A DNA stretch of 64,000 nt from Arenibacter antarcticus. Lineage in GTDB: Bacteria > Bacteroidota > Bacteroidia > Flavobacteriales > Flavobacteriaceae. The stretch's first letter is position 1; every line of letters starts with the position of its first letter. Below, piece after piece: positions 9,146-18,010 of the stretch. The DNA is taken from assembly GCF_041320605.1 (NCBI RefSeq), contig NZ_CP166679.1, forward strand, positions 2,213,501 through 2,277,500. Direction: 5' to 3'. The notes under the pieces were generated by a model. The model made no database searches and was not told the DNA's origin. It saw only the letters and a list, made by a program, of their open reading frames with translations. Made by a program: the position numbers and the translations under genes.

Positions 9146-10672
9146 ATGATCACTAGAAAATTACTTACAACATTCGCAGTTGCATTTGTTCTTTTGTTTT
9201 CAGGTTGTGCAGACGATGATTTCGAACAAATCGATGGTGTTTGCCCACTTGTTATTTCGACTACCCCCGAGAACCTTGCCACAGGAGTACCTCTAAGCCA
9301 GATTATTACAGCAACTTTCAATGAGAAAATGAACCCTTTAACAATTTCAGAGGCTTCATTTACAGTTGGATCTGGTACATTGATAAATGGAACTGTTACC
9401 TATACCGATTCAACGGCTGTTTTTACGCCTTCATCACTTCTTGATGAAAACACGGAATATACCGGTACAATTAAAACAGTGGTTAAAGATTTCAGAGGAA
9501 ATGCTTTGCAGGAAGATTATGTTTGGACATTTGTCACTGTTCCCCCTTCACCAGAGTTTTCTGTCGTACTATCATCAAATCCAGCTCTTGGCGGCGTAAC
9601 TGCTGGAGATGGCCTATTTGACGAAGGTACTGCTGTAGCTGTAACAGCAACTGCAAATACAGGGTATACTTTTGTGAACTGGACATTGGCTGGAGTTGAA
9701 GTTTCAACCAATGCAAATTATACATTTACATTAAATGCAAACACTACCTTGGTTGCGAATTTTGATATTAACACTTATACATTAGTTGTGACCGCTCAAA
9801 ACGGTACGGTTGAAATTGTTCCCAATCAAATAACTTATGACTTTGGAGATACCGTACTACTTAATCCTATGCCAGATCCGGGATATGAATTTAGCTCTTG
9901 GAGCGGAGATGCCACTGGAAATAACGATCCATTAAATGTACTTATGGATACTGATAAAAATATCACGGCAAATTTCAGTGTAATTCCACCCGTTGCTTGT
10001 ACCCCTGCAATAGATTTGGGAACTGCCGCCAATTACGTGATATTGGCTGAATCAGGAATATCTACTACAGGTACAACTTCTATTACTGGCAATATGGGAA
10101 TAAGCCCTGCAGCAGCAACTTTTATAACCGGATTTGGCTTAAGTTATGCCGCTGGAAGTACTTTCTCAACTTCAAGTTTAGTAAACGGAAAAATTTACGC
10201 TCCTGGTTATGCAAACCCAACGCCTTCTAATTTAACCACAGCTGTAGACAATGTGCGTACTGCATTTACCACAGGGAATGGGTTGGCCCCAGGCACAACT
10301 GAACTGTTGGCCGGTAATCTTAATGGCCAAACTTTGGCAGCAGGGGTTTACAAATGGAGTACGGGAGTTTCTATAACAAATGGCATTACATTGGACGGTG
10401 GTGGTGATCCTTGCGCGATGTTCGTATTCCAAATTGCCCAAGAACTTACAGTAGCGGATAATGCTATTATTACTTTAGCAAATGGCGCAAGCGCAGATAA
10501 TATTTACTGGGTAGTAGCAGGGTCAGGCGCTATACTTGGAACAACTGTCCAGTTCCAAGGAAATATCTTATCTAAAACTTTAATATCCTTGAATACAGGA
10601 ACAACCGTTAATGGTAGATTATTAGCACAAACTGCGGTTACATTGGACGCAAACAGTGTTGTTAAACCTTAA
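9146..10672 (+). CDS. Surface ice-binding lipoprotein (DUF3494) with Ig-like and InlB-type repeats
   Basis: 508 residues. The lipoprotein signal ends LLFSGC (Cys21) and is followed by A-D-D-D-F-E, an acidic stretch like the surface-export signal of flavobacterial lipoproteins. Domains in order are an Ig-like Big_5/SbsA domain (about 33-130, STTPENLATGVPL to YVWTFVTV), two divergent InlB B-type repeats (about 140-205 and 208-280, each ending LVANFD or ITANFS), then a DUF3494 ice-binding domain (about 290-508). The last has the family signatures LGTAANYVILAESGIS, GNMGISPA, ITLDGGGDPCAMFVFQI and the closing VNGRLLAQTAVTLDANSVV. Such domains bind ice planes and stop recrystallisation. Anchoring on the outer membrane suggests ice adhesion or protection of the cell surface. 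The OmpA gene follows after 77 bases. Confidence 0.9.
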   Translation: MITRKLLTTFAVAFVLLFSGCADDDFEQIDGVCPLVISTTPENLATGVPLSQIITATFNEKMNPLTISEASFTVGSGTLINGTVTYTDSTAVFTPSSLLDENTEYTGTIKTVVKDFRGNALQEDYVWTFVTVPPSPEFSVVLSSNPALGGVTAGDGLFDEGTAVAVTATANTGYTFVNWTLAGVEVSTNANYTFTLNANTTLVANFDINTYTLVVTAQNGTVEIVPNQITYDFGDTVLLNPMPDPGYEFSSWSGDATGNNDPLNVLMDTDKNITANFSVIPPVACTPAIDLGTAANYVILAESGISTTGTTSITGNMGISPAAATFITGFGLSYAAGSTFSTSSLVNGKIYAPGYANPTPSNLTTAVDNVRTAFTTGNGLAPGTTELLAGNLNGQTLAAGVYKWSTGVSITNGITLDGGGDPCAMFVFQIAQELTVADNAIITLANGASADNIYWVVAGSGAILGTTVQFQGNILSKTLISLNTGTTVNGRLLAQTAVTLDANSVVKP

Positions 10673-10684
10673 TTAAATTTAGAA

Positions 10685-10714
10685 GTCCCCCCAAAAAAAG
10701 GGGGGATATTCTTT
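10685..10714 (+). terminator. Terminator or attenuator between ice-binding and OmpA genes
   Basis: Six C, seven A and six G (10687-10705) form a strong GC hairpin, followed by ATATTCTTT. The tail is only moderately T-rich, so partial read-through into the OmpA gene is possible. Confidence 0.6.
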
Positions 10715-10749
10715 AAAAAAATATTTTACAAAATTTAATTCACAAAATA

Positions 10750-12780
10750 ATGAATAATAAAACAACAAAAAAAAAGAGTTTGCTTTTTGCCGGCTCCCTT
10801 AAACTTACCCTGAAAGGCCTTATTATAGGTGCCATGATTTTAACAGGGATTGAAGCGCCGCTTCAAGCACAGGAAGTAGAATACTCAAGACCTTCTTGGT
10901 ACTTCGGTTTAGCAGGTGGTGCGAATTTTAATTTCTATGATGGTTCAACTCAGCAGTTGAATGCCAATTTTACACCTGCCACTACTTTTCATAAAGGTTC
11001 AGGTATTGGACTTTTTCTTGCCCCCAGTATAGAATTTTACCGTCCTGATACCAGATTCGGGGTTATTTTACAAGCCGGTTTAGACAGCCGTAAAGGGGAT
11101 TTCGACCAACAGTTGACCGATTGTAATTGTCCGGCCGACTTGTCAACCGACTTAAGCTATTTTACAGTGGAGCCTAGTTTGCGGTTCGCGCCATTTAAGT
11201 CTAATTTTTATTTATATGGTGGCCCACGATTTGCTTTCAACTTAGACAAAGGATTTACATACCAACAAGGTATAAATCCAAATTTCCCTAATCAGGTTGC
11301 TCCAGCAGATGTAGAAGGCGATTTTAGTGATGTGGAAAAAACGATTATCTCTGTACAAGTTGGTGCAGGTTATGATGTTCCTTTGTCTAAAACAACTAGC
11401 AAAACACAATTGGTGCTTTCACCTTTTGTAGCTTTTCAACCATATTTTGGCCAATATCCACGTTCAATAGAAACTTGGAACATAACTACAATAAGAGCTG
11501 GGGTTGTTCTTAAACTTGGGGCTGGAGAAAAAGTTTCAGCGAAAGTGGAAGAGGAAGTTGTCTTAATGGTTCCCAAAGCTGAATTTACGGTTATCTCTCC
11601 ATTGAACGTTCCTGGAGAACTTAGAGTAACAGAAACATTCCCTTTACGTAACTATATCTATTTCGAAAAAGAATCTACAGCTATCTCAAAACGCTATGTA
11701 TTATTGAACAAGGATCAGGTAAAAGACTTTAAAGAAGAGCAAGTTGAAGTGTTTGTGCCAAATATAGAATTGGCAGGTCGTTCAAAACGTGAAATGACGG
11801 TTTATTACAATATTTTAAATATTCTTGGCGATCGTATGGGAAAAAATCCTGCCTCAACAATTGTTTTGGTTGGATCTTCAGAAAAAGGTTCAACAGAAGG
11901 AAAACTAATGGCAGAATCTGTTCAAAAATACTTGGTGGAGGTATTTGCTGTTAATACTGCAAGAATTGCGATTGAAGGAAGGGACAAACCAAAAATTCCA
12001 TCATTGAAACCAGGTGCTACAAAAGAATTGACACTTCTTCAAGAAGGTGACCGTAGAGTTTCTATTGAAAGTAATTCTCCTGCTTTATTAATGGAATTCC
12101 GTAGCGGTCCTGCTGCACCACTAAAGCCGGTAGTACTTGTAGGAGTCCAGGAAGCACCAATTGATAGTTACGTAACTTTTAAAGCTGTAACAGAAGATGA
12201 AGCGTTTACTTCTTGGAAAATGGAGATTACGGATAAAGACGGAACGGTACAAAATTTCGGTCCTTATACACAAGAAGAAGTGAGTCTTCCCGGAAAATCC
12301 ATTTTAGGAACAAATCCTGAAGGAGACTACAGAATGAAAATGATCGGCACAACCAAAAATGGCGATGTTATAACTAAAGAATCTTCTGCACACATTGTGC
12401 TTTGGACACCTTCTAAAATTGAAGAAGGAATGAGATTCAGCATTCTTAATGAATTTGATGACGAGAGTGCAATTGCAATGTATGATAAATATCTTACAGA
12501 GATCGTGGCTCCTAAAATTGCAAATAATGCAAAAGTTATTATCCACGGTTATACAGACATTATTGGTGAGGAAGACTATAACTTAAAACTGTCTTTAAAA
12601 AGAGCTAATAATGTTAAAACCATTTTGCAAAGAGCCGTGTCTAAATTAGGCACAACTGGTGTAACATTTGAAACTGCCGGATTGGGCGAAAATTCAAACG
12701 CAGCTCCTTTTGGAAATAAACTCCCAGAAGAAAGAGCTTATAACCGTACTGTTATTATTGATGTTGTTCTACAAAAATAA
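10750..12780 (+). CDS. OmpA family outer-membrane protein with N-terminal beta-barrel
   Basis: 676 residues. A long charged N-terminus leads into a hydrophobic signal ending near QAQEVEYS (about residue 41). Residues about 50-260 alternate as in an outer-membrane beta-barrel (SWYFGLAGGANFNF, FYLYGGPRFAFNL). Residues about 305-450 resemble a degenerate OmpA domain (YIYFEKESTAIS, YYNILNILGDRM, EGDRRVSIES). Residues about 560-676 are a canonical OmpA C-terminal peptidoglycan-binding domain (HGYTDIIGEEDYN, LSLKRANNV, GLGEN, NRTVIIDV). The role is probably envelope anchoring. Its closeness to the ice-binding gene suggests joint action at the cell surface, which is inference. A strong terminator follows. 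Confidence 0.82.
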   Translation: MNNKTTKKKSLLFAGSLKLTLKGLIIGAMILTGIEAPLQAQEVEYSRPSWYFGLAGGANFNFYDGSTQQLNANFTPATTFHKGSGIGLFLAPSIEFYRPDTRFGVILQAGLDSRKGDFDQQLTDCNCPADLSTDLSYFTVEPSLRFAPFKSNFYLYGGPRFAFNLDKGFTYQQGINPNFPNQVAPADVEGDFSDVEKTIISVQVGAGYDVPLSKTTSKTQLVLSPFVAFQPYFGQYPRSIETWNITTIRAGVVLKLGAGEKVSAKVEEEVVLMVPKAEFTVISPLNVPGELRVTETFPLRNYIYFEKESTAISKRYVLLNKDQVKDFKEEQVEVFVPNIELAGRSKREMTVYYNILNILGDRMGKNPASTIVLVGSSEKGSTEGKLMAESVQKYLVEVFAVNTARIAIEGRDKPKIPSLKPGATKELTLLQEGDRRVSIESNSPALLMEFRSGPAAPLKPVVLVGVQEAPIDSYVTFKAVTEDEAFTSWKMEITDKDGTVQNFGPYTQEEVSLPGKSILGTNPEGDYRMKMIGTTKNGDVITKESSAHIVLWTPSKIEEGMRFSILNEFDDESAIAMYDKYLTEIVAPKIANNAKVIIHGYTDIIGEEDYNLKLSLKRANNVKTILQRAVSKLGTTGVTFETAGLGENSNAAPFGNKLPEERAYNRTVIIDVVLQK

Positions 12781-12804
12781 ATAATATAACTTGTTATAAA
12801 AAAA

Positions 12805-12838
12805 GGGGTCGTCCAAAAACAATTTGGACGACCCCTTT
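12805..12838 (+). terminator. Strong terminator after the OmpA gene
   Basis: A perfect 13-bp stem, 12805-12817 with 12823-12835, 5-base loop, is followed by TTTGTTG. A-rich sequence upstream means it may also work from the other strand. Confidence 0.85.
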
Positions 12839-12844
12839 GTTGTA

Positions 12845-13005
12845 TGCCATGCATGGCTAATAACTGGACGGTACAAGTAATTTATGGGGGCTGTAGTTAC
12901 CTGCCATTAGCTCAAGGAAAGGGTGTCCATCGTGAGATGGAATCTGATGGAAGCCTGCAGTAAAGTTGGTAAGCAAGAAATATGGAAATTGTTGTACATA
13001 TGTTG
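12845..13005 (+). mobile_element. Probable group II intron remnant (domain I only)
   Basis: The segment reads CTGCCATTAGCTCAAGGAAA, then GGGTGTCCATC-GTGA-GATGGAATCTGATGGAAGC. The order and wording match what I recall of the 5' domain I of Bacteroidota group II introns. The stem TCCATC/GATGGA (12926-12931 with 12936-12941) is capped by a GTGA tetraloop. No reverse transcriptase frame and no domain V are present, so it would be a dead fragment. The assignment rests on memory of the family, not on an alignment. Confidence 0.45.
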
Positions 13006-13013
13006 TACAGTAG

Positions 13014-13048
13014 AAATAAAAAAAGGGCTTCAATCTCTTGAAGCCCTT
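13014..13048 (-). terminator. Terminator of tRNA-fMet
   Basis: An 11-bp stem, AAGGGCTTCAA with TTGAAGCCCTT (13023-13048 region), is followed on the minus strand by a run of seven T. Confidence 0.75.
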
Positions 13049-13059
13049 GTCTTTCTTAG

Positions 13060-13132
<73 letters not shown>

Positions 13133-13205
13133 ATCTGCGTTTCCAAAATATTCTACTTAGCTTTTAACTCTCAGTTCATAATGCTGACTGAATTATTTCG
13201 GACTG

Positions 13206-13236
13206 CAAAGATACATCCTTTTTACGATTTCCCAAA
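13206..13236 (-). promoter_or_regulatory. Promoter for tRNA-fMet (TTTG-N19-TATCTTTG)
   Basis: On the minus strand, TTTG (13236-13233) and TATCTTTG (13213-13206) are separated by 19 bases. This matches the Bacteroidota sigma-A pattern TTG...TAnnTTTG. It lies about 75 bases upstream of the tRNA. Confidence 0.75.
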
Positions 13237-13569
13237 TATAATTCGAATTAAATATTGAAAATCGACCTAAAATTTTATCAAACTAAAGATTTTCAGACTC
13301 TTGGCCGGGAATTTTAATTTACTTTTCTAAGCTAGTGTCGGGCGTAGACGAAGTATAAAAGTTGGAAATGCGATTTTTAGCAGACCTTTTAGAGGAGTGA
13401 TTATAATACTTGAAACTGCTAATGACCGAAGTGAGTTATTGTGGTGTGGCCTTAGTTTTAAGTAATTTATTATGTAAAAATACCTAGTTGTAGTCTACCT
13501 TGTCCAAAATCTTTCTATTTTGTATCGATTTTAATTAAAATCCATCACCTCTAATTCGCCCGAACATTT
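13237..13569 (+). other. Intergenic region, nothing recognised
   Basis: About 330 AT-rich bases between the tRNA promoter and the antiporter gene. I see no open frame of note, no hairpin with a T-run and no full promoter. Confidence 0.5.
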
Positions 13570-15051
13570 ATGGATAACTATGGTTTTCTCTCAATTTTAC
13601 CTCCTGTCATTGCTATTGTATTGGCGCTCAGAACAAAACAAGTTTATATAGCCCTGCTTTTTGGAATTTGGTTTTCTTGGATTATAATCAATGATTGGAA
13701 TTTTTTGACAGGTACCTTTGCCACCGTAGAAGGGCTGGTCAATGTTTTTAAATCCCCGGGAAATACAAGGACCATTATGTTCAGTGCGCTGGTGGGGGCT
13801 TTGCTGTTGTTTATCCAATACTCCAAAGGAGTTGAGGGTTTTATTAACGTTCTAAATAAAGTGATTGCCTATTTTGAGAAAAAGCAAAGTGGATACAGTA
13901 GGGTAGTAGTGCAGCTTATGGCTTTGATAACAGGGCTCCTTTTGTTTGTTGAGACTAGTATTAGCTCTTTAACTGTAGGTACGCTATATCGGCCCGTATT
14001 TGATAAACTAAATATACCAAGAGAAAAACTGGCCTATATTGCAGATTCCAGTTCTGCGCCTTCGTCTATATTAATCCCTTTTAATGCCTGGGGCGCCTTT
14101 ATAATGGGGCTGTTGCTTACGCAAGGGATAGAGGATCCCTTTGGGACTATGCTTTCTTCTATGGTATATAATTTTTACCCCATTCTTGCTATACTGTTTG
14201 TGTTTGTGGTAATTATTTCCAAAAAAGATATTGGACCCATGGCCAAAGCTGAAAAACGGACGCGGGAAACGGGAAAATTGATGAACGACAATGCCCAACC
14301 TATGTTATCCAGTACGGTAACCTCCTTTGAGTCAAAAAAAGGGATCAAGGCAAAGGCGTACAATATGGTAGTGCCATTGGCAACCATGGTGGTAATGATG
14401 CCCGTTTATTTGGCATATACAGGTTGGGGTGCTATAGATAATTCGGGTTCCTTTGGGGATAATCTTTTTAAAGCCATTGGTAACGGATCTGGTTCATCGT
14501 CCGTTTTGTACGCCGTACTTACCGCAATTATAGTGGCCATGGTGCTGTATAGGTCTCAGGCAATTATGAAAACCAAGGAGATGGTGGATTTGGTCCTAAA
14601 AGGGATTAGTGAACTGATGCCCTTGGCCCTCTTAATGTTGTTAGCCTTTGCGATAGGTGATGCCTGTAACGAATTAGGGACCGGGGAGTTTATTGCCAAT
14701 TGGTCTAAAGATTGGTTGTCTCCCGCCTTTTTACCTGCCCTTATTTTTGTCATTAGCTCTTTTATCGCATTTTCAACCGGGACGTCTTGGGGTACGTTTG
14801 CTATTGTGATGGCAATTTCCGTGCCTATGGCGGAAATACATGCTGCACCATTGTCGTTAGTGGTGGCTGCCACTCTTGGGGGAGGGATATTTGGTGATCA
14901 CTGTTCCCCAATATCGGATACCTCCATAATTTCTTCCATGGCTTCCGGTAGTGACCATATAGACCATATTAATACACAGTTGCCTTATGCGCTGATTGGC
15001 GGATTAATCACAGTGGTCCTTTATATAATTTTAGGGTTAATTATAATTTAA
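13570..15051 (+). CDS. nhaC: NhaC family Na+/H+ antiporter
   Basis: 493 residues with about 11-12 membrane spans. The family pattern is visible: an early GFLSILPPVIAIVLAL segment, conserved FVETSISSLTVG, SSSAPSSILIPFNAWGAF, FSTGTSWGTFAI and GGGIFGDHCSPISDTSIISS. These polar re-entrant loops with Asp, Ser and Thr are the ion pathway of NhaC-type exchangers. It should exchange sodium for protons (or a related organic ion pair) across the inner membrane, fitting a marine habitat. It stands 48 bases before era, which has its own promoter box. Confidence 0.88.
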   Translation: MDNYGFLSILPPVIAIVLALRTKQVYIALLFGIWFSWIIINDWNFLTGTFATVEGLVNVFKSPGNTRTIMFSALVGALLLFIQYSKGVEGFINVLNKVIAYFEKKQSGYSRVVVQLMALITGLLLFVETSISSLTVGTLYRPVFDKLNIPREKLAYIADSSSAPSSILIPFNAWGAFIMGLLLTQGIEDPFGTMLSSMVYNFYPILAILFVFVVIISKKDIGPMAKAEKRTRETGKLMNDNAQPMLSSTVTSFESKKGIKAKAYNMVVPLATMVVMMPVYLAYTGWGAIDNSGSFGDNLFKAIGNGSGSSSVLYAVLTAIIVAMVLYRSQAIMKTKEMVDLVLKGISELMPLALLMLLAFAIGDACNELGTGEFIANWSKDWLSPAFLPALIFVISSFIAFSTGTSWGTFAIVMAISVPMAEIHAAPLSLVVAATLGGGIFGDHCSPISDTSIISSMASGSDHIDHINTQLPYALIGGLITVVLYIILGLIII

Positions 15052-15066
15052 AACCAATGATTCCCT

Positions 15067-15074
15067 TACCTTTG
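15067..15074 (+). promoter_or_regulatory. TAnnTTTG promoter box for era
   Basis: TACCTTTG at 15067-15074 lies 25 bases before the era start. The upstream TTG element is degenerate (a T-rich stretch near 15047). Confidence 0.55.
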
Positions 15075-15099
15075 CACTTCTAAAAGCAAATTAAGGAAC

Positions 15100-15981
15100 A
15101 TGTCTCATAAAGCCGGTTATGTAAATATTATAGGGAATCCCAATGTTGGGAAATCTACGCTGATGAATGCCTTTGTTGGGGAGAAGTTATCTATAATAAC
15201 CTCCAAGGCGCAAACTACCCGGCACCGGATTTTGGGTATTGTAAACGGAGACGATTTTCAAATGGTTCTTTCCGATACTCCAGGAATTATTAAGCCAGCC
15301 TATGGACTGCAGTCCTCTATGATGGATTTTGTGAAATCAGCCTTTGAGGATGCTGATGTTTTGGTCTATATGGTGGAGATTGGGGAAAAGGCATTAAAGG
15401 ACGAACGTTTTTTTGAAAAAATTAAAAATAGTTCCATTCCCGTACTTTTATTGTTGAACAAGATCGATATTTCCGAACAAGGAGTATTAGAAGAACAAGT
15501 GCAATACTGGCAAGAACAGTTGCCTACGGCGGAGATTCACCCCATATCTGCTCTACAGAATTTTAATGTAAAGGAAGTATTTCTCAGGATTCTGGAATTA
15601 TTGCCAGTGGGACCGGCATACTATCCCAAAGACCAGCTAACTGATAAGCCGGAACGCTTTTTTGTTAATGAGACTATAAGGGAGAAAATTCTACAGTTTT
15701 ACAAAAAGGAAATTCCATATGCGGTAGAAATAGAGACCGAGGAATTTTTCGAGGACGAAAAGATTATACGAATGCGTTCCGTGATTATGGTGGAGCGCGA
15801 TTCCCAAAAAGGCATTATCATAGGTCATAAAGGGGCTGCACTAAAAAGAGTAGGTGTAGAGGCAAGGAAGGATCTGGAGAAATTCTTTGACAAACAGGTG
15901 CACTTGGAGCTTTATGTGAAAGTGAACAAAAATTGGAGAAACGACCCTAATCAATTAAAACGATTTGGGTATAACAATTAA
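15100..15981 (+). CDS. era: GTPase Era
   Basis: 293 residues, the normal length. The GTPase motifs are GNPNVGKS (12-19), DTPG (59-62) and NKID (120-123). The C-terminus is a KH RNA-binding domain (about 200-290) with GHKGAALKRVG as the GxxG loop region. Era binds the 3' end of 16S rRNA and assists 30S maturation at the inner membrane. It is separated from der only by a small minus-strand membrane gene. Confidence 0.97.
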   Translation: MSHKAGYVNIIGNPNVGKSTLMNAFVGEKLSIITSKAQTTRHRILGIVNGDDFQMVLSDTPGIIKPAYGLQSSMMDFVKSAFEDADVLVYMVEIGEKALKDERFFEKIKNSSIPVLLLLNKIDISEQGVLEEQVQYWQEQLPTAEIHPISALQNFNVKEVFLRILELLPVGPAYYPKDQLTDKPERFFVNETIREKILQFYKKEIPYAVEIETEEFFEDEKIIRMRSVIMVERDSQKGIIIGHKGAALKRVGVEARKDLEKFFDKQVHLELYVKVNKNWRNDPNQLKRFGYNN

Positions 15982-15986
15982 CCCAT

Positions 15987-16496
15987 TTAGGAGGGGGAAA
16001 TGACATGGTGTCCCAGTTGGCGCATCATATAATCATTTAATTGTTGCATTTGATCATTTCCCTTTCTTTTTCCGTTCCTGCCAAAGAAATACAGGACGAT
16101 CCATAAAGCTATCATAAGGGCCATAAGCCCCATTTGTAGCTCGTAGGATTTACCCAAAGCATGACTAGAATATGCCCAGACTCCTAATATGATAAACAGG
16201 GTGGCTACCACAAAATGTACAAACATAAAAAAGGTCCACAAGGTTGGATTAGGGCCAAACAGGCCGTAAAGGGTGCTTTTTCCCGCTACGTGGTCAACAA
16301 TCTCGATCTGTAATTGGGGCGACCAAAAATTAGATTCCACTTTATTGAACTTAATAAAAACATGATGATCCATACACTTCACAACAAAGGGAGGTTCTTC
16401 AGTATTTTTGAATAATTCCAAAACGGGAAGGGCATTTTTATTTAGTAAGAGTTGAAATCTAGGGCGTAAGACAATACTATTGGGGAGGGCCATCAA
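15987..16496 (-). CDS. Conserved two-helix membrane protein of unknown function
   Basis: 169 residues, no signal peptide. The N-terminal half is soluble and beta-rich (FVVKCMDHHVFIKF, SPQLQIEIVDH). Two membrane helices follow (about 88-108 and 118-138, FFMFVHFVVATLFIILGVW and LMALMIALWIVLYFF), then a basic cytoplasmic tail. It lies between era and der, convergent with era (5 bases apart). I do not recognise a named family. Confidence 0.75.
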   Translation of the reverse strand: MMALPNSIVLRPRFQLLLNKNALPVLELFKNTEEPPFVVKCMDHHVFIKFNKVESNFWSPQLQIEIVDHVAGKSTLYGLFGPNPTLWTFFMFVHFVVATLFIILGVWAYSSHALGKSYELQMGLMALMIALWIVLYFFGRNGKRKGNDQMQQLNDYMMRQLGHHVISPS

Positions 16497-16552
16497 ACTA
16501 AATTACTGTGAATAAGGAGAAAAGATACTGTTTTTACCTCGATTATAAATAG

Positions 16553-16560
16553 TACTTTTG
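16553..16560 (+). promoter_or_regulatory. TAnnTTTG promoter box for der
   Basis: TACTTTTG at 16553-16560 lies 16 bases before the der start, predicting a leader of about ten bases. A T-rich stretch about 20 bases upstream replaces the TTG element. Confidence 0.6.
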
Positions 16561-16576
16561 CATCAAATTAAAAAAT

Positions 16577-17881
16577 ATGAGTGCAATAGTTGCTATTGTA
16601 GGAAGACCTAATGTAGGCAAATCAACTTTTTTTAACCGTCTTATCCAAAGAAGAGAGGCAATTGTTGATGCCGAGAGTGGGGTAACGCGTGACCGTCATT
16701 ACGGAAAAAGTGATTGGAACGGGATAGAATTTTCAGTGATAGATACCGGGGGATATGTACTTGGTAGCGATGATGTTTTTGAAAAAGAAATTGATAAGCA
16801 AGTAGAACTTGCAATAGACGAGGCTGATGCCATTATTTTTATGGTGGATGTGGAGGCTGGAGTTACCGGTATGGATGAGGATGTTGCCAATCTGTTAAGA
16901 CGGGTGAACAAACCTGTATTTTTAGTGGTGAATAAGGTAGATAACGGCAAGAGAGCCGAAAATGCAGTGGAGTTTTATTCGCTTGGACTTGGGGATTACT
17001 ATACCATTGCAAGTATAAGTGGAAGTGGTACTGGAGACCTTTTGGACGATCTAGTGAAAATATTGCCCGAGAAAGAAAAGGTAGAGGATAATCTTCCTCG
17101 ATTTGCAGTAGTGGGAAGGCCCAACGCTGGGAAATCATCGTTTATAAACGCCCTTATTGGGGAAGAAAGATATATCGTTACCGATGTTCCTGGAACAACT
17201 AGGGATAGTATAGATACAAAATACAATCGTTTTGGATTTGAATTTAACTTAGTGGATACCGCAGGAATTAGGCGTAAGGCTAAGGTGCGGGAAGATTTGG
17301 AGTTTTATTCTGTAATGCGTTCCGTAAGGGCCATAGAGCATTCAGACGTTTGTATTCTAATGTTGGATGCTACCCGTGGGTTTGATGGGCAGGTAGAGAA
17401 TATATTTTGGTTGGCACAGCGAAACAATAAGGGGATTGTAATCTTGGTAAATAAATGGGACCTTATAGAAGATAAGGAAACCAATACTATTAAACAATAC
17501 ACTCAAAAAATAAAAGAGGCCATAACTCCCTTTGTGGATGTGCCTATTCTTTTTATATCCGTACATACCAAACAACGGATCTTTAAGGCCATTGAAACTG
17601 CAGTGCAGGTTTATGAGAATCGCAACAAAAAGGTGGTTACCAGAAAATTGAACGATATAATGTTGCCCATTATAGAAAATTATCCGCCGCCGGCATACAA
17701 GGATAAATATGTGAAGATAAAATTTTGTACCCAGTTGCCCACTCCTTATCCCCAGTTTGCATTCTTTTGTAATCTACCACAATATGTTAGGGATCCCTAT
17801 AAGAGGTTCTTGGAGAACAAACTTAGGGAGCATTTCGATTTTACCGGAGTGCCAGTAACGGTGTTTATGAGGAAAAAATAA
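16577..17881 (+). CDS. der: Ribosome biogenesis GTPase Der (EngA)
   Basis: 434 residues with two tandem GTPase domains: GRPNVGKS at 9-16 with DTGG and NKVD, and GRPNAGKS at 180-187 with DTAG and NKWD. A KH-like C-terminal domain follows (about 350-434). Der is essential for 50S subunit assembly. Length and order are typical. Confidence 0.97.
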   Translation: MSAIVAIVGRPNVGKSTFFNRLIQRREAIVDAESGVTRDRHYGKSDWNGIEFSVIDTGGYVLGSDDVFEKEIDKQVELAIDEADAIIFMVDVEAGVTGMDEDVANLLRRVNKPVFLVVNKVDNGKRAENAVEFYSLGLGDYYTIASISGSGTGDLLDDLVKILPEKEKVEDNLPRFAVVGRPNAGKSSFINALIGEERYIVTDVPGTTRDSIDTKYNRFGFEFNLVDTAGIRRKAKVREDLEFYSVMRSVRAIEHSDVCILMLDATRGFDGQVENIFWLAQRNNKGIVILVNKWDLIEDKETNTIKQYTQKIKEAITPFVDVPILFISVHTKQRIFKAIETAVQVYENRNKKVVTRKLNDIMLPIIENYPPPAYKDKYVKIKFCTQLPTPYPQFAFFCNLPQYVRDPYKRFLENKLREHFDFTGVPVTVFMRKK

Positions 17882-17952
17882 CTGTAATTTTTTGGTTCAT
17901 GGCCTAGTGCTTTGTACTATTAAAGTTCTGTTAATCATTTGGGTTAGGCTAG

Positions 17953-18000
17953 GTGTTGGTCTATTTTTGGCAACTTCTATAGTTGCCATCATTCCAACAC
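17953..18000 (+). promoter_or_regulatory. Nested inverted repeat upstream of the barrel-protein gene
   Basis: Outer arms GTGTTGG (17953-17959) and CCAACAC (17994-18000) enclose inner arms GGCAACT (17969-17975) and AGTTGCC (17981-17987). The structure ends 10 bases before the start codon, so it could cover the translation start. No T-run follows, so it is not a terminator. Confidence 0.4.
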
Positions 18001-18010
18001 TAACTTACCA

